A stretch of 64,000 bases of DNA from Sympetrum striolatum. Taxonomy: Eukaryota > Arthropoda > Insecta > Odonata > Libellulidae. Of the stretch, positions 59,908 through 64,000 are shown in pieces (the stretch's first letter is position 1; every line of letters begins with the position of its first letter). Where the stretch lies: the NCBI GenBank assembly GCA_947579665.1, contig OX388343.1, positions 92,422,254 to 92,486,253 of the forward strand. The letters run 5' to 3'. Position numbers and translations under genes: made by a program. The notes under the pieces are model-generated. The model was given only the letters and a program-made list of their open reading frames with translations. It did not search any database and was not told the origin of the DNA.

Positions 59908-62561
59908 CTACAAAAAAAATTTAAAATTAGAAGAAATCGAAAGACTACACATGAATATAATATACACTCTAGCACAAAATAATATAGGTCATCTCTTTTT
60001 TGTGGTGCACAGAGAAATTTTCCTTAAAAATGGACACTAACTAGTATACAATACTTGAAGTATAGAAGAAAATCAATCTCTTCATACAAGAAATTTATAT
60101 GAAAATGTACACATTCTAGAATTCCAAAAATTACCATATTTCTCTGGCTTGGAGTAAACCTACTTCATGAGGATTACAAATCCTGCATCAGTATATTCTC
60201 ATTCAGACAGGTTGAATAAGAGAAAATAATCTATTTCTTTGACTATCAATGAGCATTCCCCCCAAGGTTCTACCAGTTACTCTTTCCATTCTATTTGCTT
60301 TTCCTATTGCATCACGAATATGTTCTTTAAAAGAGTAGCTACAGCTAAACGTGACTCCTTGGTATTTGTTGTCACACATTAACTCTAAGGGATGTCTAGA
60401 AATTTGTTACAGCAGGGAAATAGCGTTTCTGGATGATATGTAACAACCTTATCTGCTTCTTTTGATATGTCACTCATGAAAAGTCCATCTCACCAGACCT
60501 ACCTTCACGGAATCTTTGCTGATTGATTGCTACCATTTTGACAAGAAAGAATATAATAGAGCTTGTTATTATGTGCGTCATTCTTAGGCTACGGACTGAA
60601 GTTTGCTTTTTTCCGGGACATTGAGTCATTGAGAGTACCAATATTCAATGATTTCTGATAGAATTCCTTAAGAAGGGGAGCAAGCCCATGGGTTAAAGTT
60701 TTTATGACAACAGCAGGAATACCTTCGGGTCCTTGTGCCTTTTTCCTATCAATCTGTTGCAATTTATTTCCATTTCAATGTACTTATATCTTGATAGGAC
60801 TCATCTCTGAATCAATGCACGAGGTAAAATAGTTAACTTGACCATTGTCTACTGTGAATCATTTCTGGCAGCACTCGTTAAGTAAGGTAGCTTTTTCTGC
60901 TGATTTATTTACAGTAATTCCCTTTTTGCTTATAAGGGGAAGCACAAAAAACTGACCTCCACGAGTCTCACACACTTATGACCAAATTTCTTTCTGTTTG
61001 CCACCTAGTGATTCTAACAGGATTGGAGATCTATGTTCCTGATATTCTTTTTGTGCTTCTTCCTTAACTAGCTTTTGCACTTTTCTATAGTTTTTTCTCT
61101 GAGCTCCTGATTCTCTCCACGTGCTTTGAGTTTTCTCAATCATGAGTGAACGACTCCAATATTTTTCCTATGTAATGCTCATAACCTAGTCTTCGTCCAC
61201 CGTGGCTCTTTACGCTCACGCACACTTTTAGTCAGAATATGTTTTAGTTAAATCTACTTTGATTATCCGGAGAAACTCTATCCAACTATCATTTACTGTA
61301 TTTTCACCAACAAAGAATAAAAAATTATCCTTGCACTCATTAATGTAACCGTAAAACTTAAATTTGCTTTTCCAATGCCAAAAGGTGTTGGGATAATTCT
61401 TTCCCCCACTGTACTTGAATGGCAACCAATTGCTGCTCATTTTACAAAAATGCACCACTAAATCCTTACAAAAAAGAGATGCCCAAATTGCCTCCGTAAT
61501 TTCATCTAAAATTACAAATAGAATACTACTTTACCTGAGCTAATTCTTGATTTGGGAACTGTGTCAAGCTGAAACTGGTATTTGTGATGCTCTTCCTCTC
61601 CACTACTTCCTTTAAAACAGCTGCCTGTTGATGATAATAACATGAAGAATATAAACAGTGGTCATGCTATAACACACGAAGACAGATTCAAAAAAACTAT
61701 CCATTATACTCCAAGAGAATGATAGCACTAATAATATTGACATTTACGTGTCTATCAATCAAAGAATCAACAGCATTTTGGCCAAAATGAAACATTAAAA
61801 AATAATGTTTTTTATTATAGATTGTTTACTAAGAACTTCCAATGCTCAATACCCTAATGATGATAGTATGGTATATTTATGATGAATATCAGTATGTTTG
61901 GATTGATCTATGCTTTGAATGAATTTCATATGGAAAGATTGATTTTTTATGGAAGCCAAATCAAATCTCAATCAGAATTACAAAATTTGGATCTGATTCT
62001 ATATTTGCAACAAGAAAATATAAATTTCATTTCCTCACTACTTAAATGTTTTCCAAGAAGTGTGGCTAACATGGGTAAAAAACTGGTCTATCCTTAATCT
62101 CTATCCATCAAAACAAATATAGTTCTGCAGAAGATATTATCATCAAAATGTCCATTCTAAAGTTTTTCAATTAATACATTACGTTTAATTTTTAATATAA
62201 TTAATATTATGTTTTAGGCTATCAGAGATAATAAGGATAGTTGCAAAATATATTTTACATGTGATAAACCAAAAAATTGAGGATTTTTATTCTTCATGAG
62301 GTGATAGTATAGGTAGGTAGGTAGGTACCATTAAATGCAATAGCTGTCATTTACTGAATACACCATAAATCTCTTTTCCATGATAATGTCATTTCAATAA
62401 CTTACCTGCAATTCTTGAATTTTAGACTGTAGCTGCCGTACTTTCATTTGCTCTGCTATTAAGTGATATGCAGGTGATGTTTTCTCCAACGTAGGAATAG
62501 TTCCAGGCTTTCTTCCACTGATGTCCACAACTTTAGGGCATGCCATCCTATGCCTTAATTC
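59770..62561 (-). CDS. unrecognised coiled-coil-like protein, last three exons
   Basis: Three exons join in phase 0 into 128 residues ending in TGA at 59772-59770. Each has AG before and (except the last) GT after. The first is charged, with a likely helix (ELRHRMACPKVVDISGRK, then AEQMKVRQLQSKIQELQ); the second is AAVLKEVVERKSITNTS with FPNQELAQ; the third is AIAASEDGVVVNTGRVSVPS followed by a short tail. All three lengths before the stop divide by three, and repeat-derived DNA fills the introns, not the exons. The earlier exons lie beyond the right edge. I do not know the family; the pattern fits a small helical scaffold protein, which is only inference. Confidence 0.7.
60150..61460 (-). 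pseudogene. LINE fragment (linker, RT start and thumb) in the minus-gene intron
   Basis: Minus strand: ESLGGKQKEIW and GITVNKSAEKATLLNECCQK (about 61010-60870), the link between endonuclease and RT; IDRKKAQGPEGIPAVVIKTL (about 60755-60700), the RT entry motif; and FKEHIRDAIGKANRMERVTG (60330-60275), the thumb. The RT palm with its Asp pair is missing. Same family as the relic at 4320-5070. Confidence 0.75.
61535..61624 (-). CDS. minus-strand gene, exon b
   Basis: On the minus strand, catcaacag precedes 61624 and gtaaa follows 61535. The 90 nt give 30 codons in phase 0, continuing the helix with AAVLKEVVERKS and ending NQELAQ. Confidence 0.7.
62311..62328. repeat. short (taggtaggtagg) microsatellite
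   Basis: aggtaggtaggtaggtacc near 62310-62328. Confidence 0.8.
62406..62561 (-). CDS. minus-strand gene, exon a
   Basis: On the minus strand, tttttcaag precedes 62561 and gtaagt-like gtaag follows 62406. The 156 nt give 52 codons, phase 0 at both ends. The product is basic at first (ELRHRM), with a GRKPGTIPTLEKTSPAYHLI linker, then a Gln/Lys-rich heptad-like stretch. The acceptor AAG is less typical than CAG. Confidence 0.7.
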
Positions 62562-63310
62562 CTTGAAAAATAAAGGGTTTAACAACTTATTCTCCTTCCG
62601 AGGAAAAAGATTTGATAAGGAAACAAGCATCACAATTTCAGAGACAAAAGTTAACAAGATTATGAGCTAAAAGAAGGATATGGCTATGCTAAATTGGATA
62701 CATATTCAGATCCAATCTGATGATGAAAGACTGGCCCAACTGTCAGAAAGAACGCACACTCTGAAGTCCTTTGTATGTATGTAGGTATGTATGAATTAAT
62801 GTGCTAACATTGTTAAAACACAACCTGTCCCATAATGTCAGATCAGTAGGATGTCAATTGGAGCAGCCACTATTGTTACAAGCATGATCGAACCAATGAT
62901 TTTTCACAAAGCTTTTGAAAAAATACAATTTTGCATTTTCTCTGCCTTTTCAATAGATATTTCAGTAGTGATAGTAGTTAGGTTAGAGGTTGCATCAAAA
63001 GGATAGGTTATTTGCACCACAAACAGAAATTGAGATCTTCAAGCAGAATGAAAGTAAAAGGCTAGGTTCGAATTATACAGTTATCATTTGTATAGAGTTA
63101 TGAAAATTATCTGCAGGAATTTGGGCTTCTATTAAGATAATTATATTTGGTTTATAAGTTTAGAGTCTTTTGAAAACTTGATTATCTACCTTATAAACCT
63201 TTTGTCATCATAAAAGTGCCATATTACCATAAAATGTCTTTCAGGTTTCCCTTAATGTTTAGTCTCTCTCGTGAGGCCTGGTATTTCTCAGATCAAGATA
63301 TGTTTGACTG
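62562..63310. other. intron of the minus-strand gene, nothing recognised
   Basis: No further exon found by eye. Confidence 0.5.
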
Positions 63311-63530
63311 TTAGTGGCTCTCTGCAGGTACGACAAAAAGAGGTTCCTTCGTCTGTGTGAATACATAGGAGTGTGTGAGGGAACAGTGCCCAATCCTGAG
63401 GCAATTAACTTCTTCCCTGCAACATTCCCTGCCCCATGATATTAAACCATCTTTCACAGATTTAAGCTCTATCAAGTAGTATCTCTGGGAATTGAACAAA
63501 CTCACTACCTCTACACAATAATTAGTGAAA
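63311..63530 (-). pseudogene. LINE C-terminal (RNase H-adjacent) scrap
   Basis: Minus strand: REEVNCLRIGHCSLTHSYVF followed by EPLFVVPAESH. The L--GH--LTH-Y pattern, then a degenerate Cys-rich stretch, is typical of the tail of Jockey/R1-type LINEs after RNase H. About 65 residues, then lost. Confidence 0.65.
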
Positions 63531-64000
63531 TTTGTTTTCCTGGTGGGTCTTCTTACTCTTCAATCAATGCTGGTGTAATATCTCTATACTAAATATTTGG
63601 AACAAGGTATCAACCAAGCTTATCACCATGGTAGCAATATTTTATCTTGATATAAATGAAACACTTTGAAAGGCAACTGAAGGTTATCTGATTTCAAGGA
63701 CTAAAGACAAAAGTTACTTCACCTACTAATCTGACTTAATCAATTAATTCATCATTTTAAATCTGCCCACGCCTTTTGTTGCTTCATCTCCCTTTTGCTT
63801 CGACTTCCAAAATTGAATTTAAAGGGTTAAAGCCAACAAGAAGTCCACCCATGAATGACATGATTCCTTTCATTTTGCAATTGCATTGCTACCTGAAGTT
63901 GCAGAATATTTTTATTTTGAACTTTTTTAAAGTATATATCAACTTTAGATGTATTTAAAATAATCTATCTGAGCCTTAAAATGTGCTTAACTTATTATTT
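63531..64000. other. right edge, nothing recognised
   Basis: Short frames only; upstream exons of the minus gene probably lie beyond. Confidence 0.5.

Overview
This is a 64-kb window of AT-rich animal nuclear DNA. The large introns, GT-AG splicing, tRNA-derived SINEs, and mix of LINE, mariner, Tigger, hAT, PIF/Harbinger, piggyBac-like and Helitron remnants point to an arthropod, most likely an insect with a large, repeat-rich genome. The species cannot be fixed from sequence alone.

The main gene is the protein O-GlcNAcase gene (OGA) on the + strand, with twelve coding exons from 419 to 45838. Joined, they give a continuous frame of 784 residues plus a stop. They carry the catalytic Asp pair, the rest of the glycosidase domain, the variable linker, the stalk and the C-terminal acetyltransferase-like domain. 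The first ~160 residues of a human-like protein lie upstream of the window. Introns reach 13.8 kb.

A second gene, on the minus strand, enters from the right. Three in-phase exons (62561-62406, 61624-61535, 59907-59770) end with its stop codon at 59770. I do not recognise the family. The two genes converge, with about 14 kb between their stop codons.

Introns and intergenic DNA are packed with transposon remnants. In OGA intron 1: a LINE with a mariner fragment inside it, a second LINE interrupted by a SINE, long hairpins and a degenerate ~320-bp repeat. In OGA intron 2: an ~11.4-kb composite with long inverted termini and an apparent 10-bp target duplication (8131-19564), itself invaded by a TTAA-flanked insert, a LINE and a Tigger element; next to it is a mariner split by a hAT MITE. 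In intron 5: an LTR-retrotransposon gag/protease relic, a SINE and a possible Penelope-like fragment. In intron 7: a TA-flanked MITE, a PIF/Harbinger element with an inner foldback MITE, and two SINEs head to head. The intergenic zone (48.6-58.5 kb) holds a piggyBac transposase relic, a 5.4-kb Helitron-like unit, and two inverted arrays of a 51-bp repeat around the Helitron.

No prokaryotic system, CRISPR array or functional RNA gene is visible. The biology of interest is the layered nesting of transposons in the introns of a conserved nutrient-sensing enzyme gene, plus a few repeat structures I cannot assign to a family.
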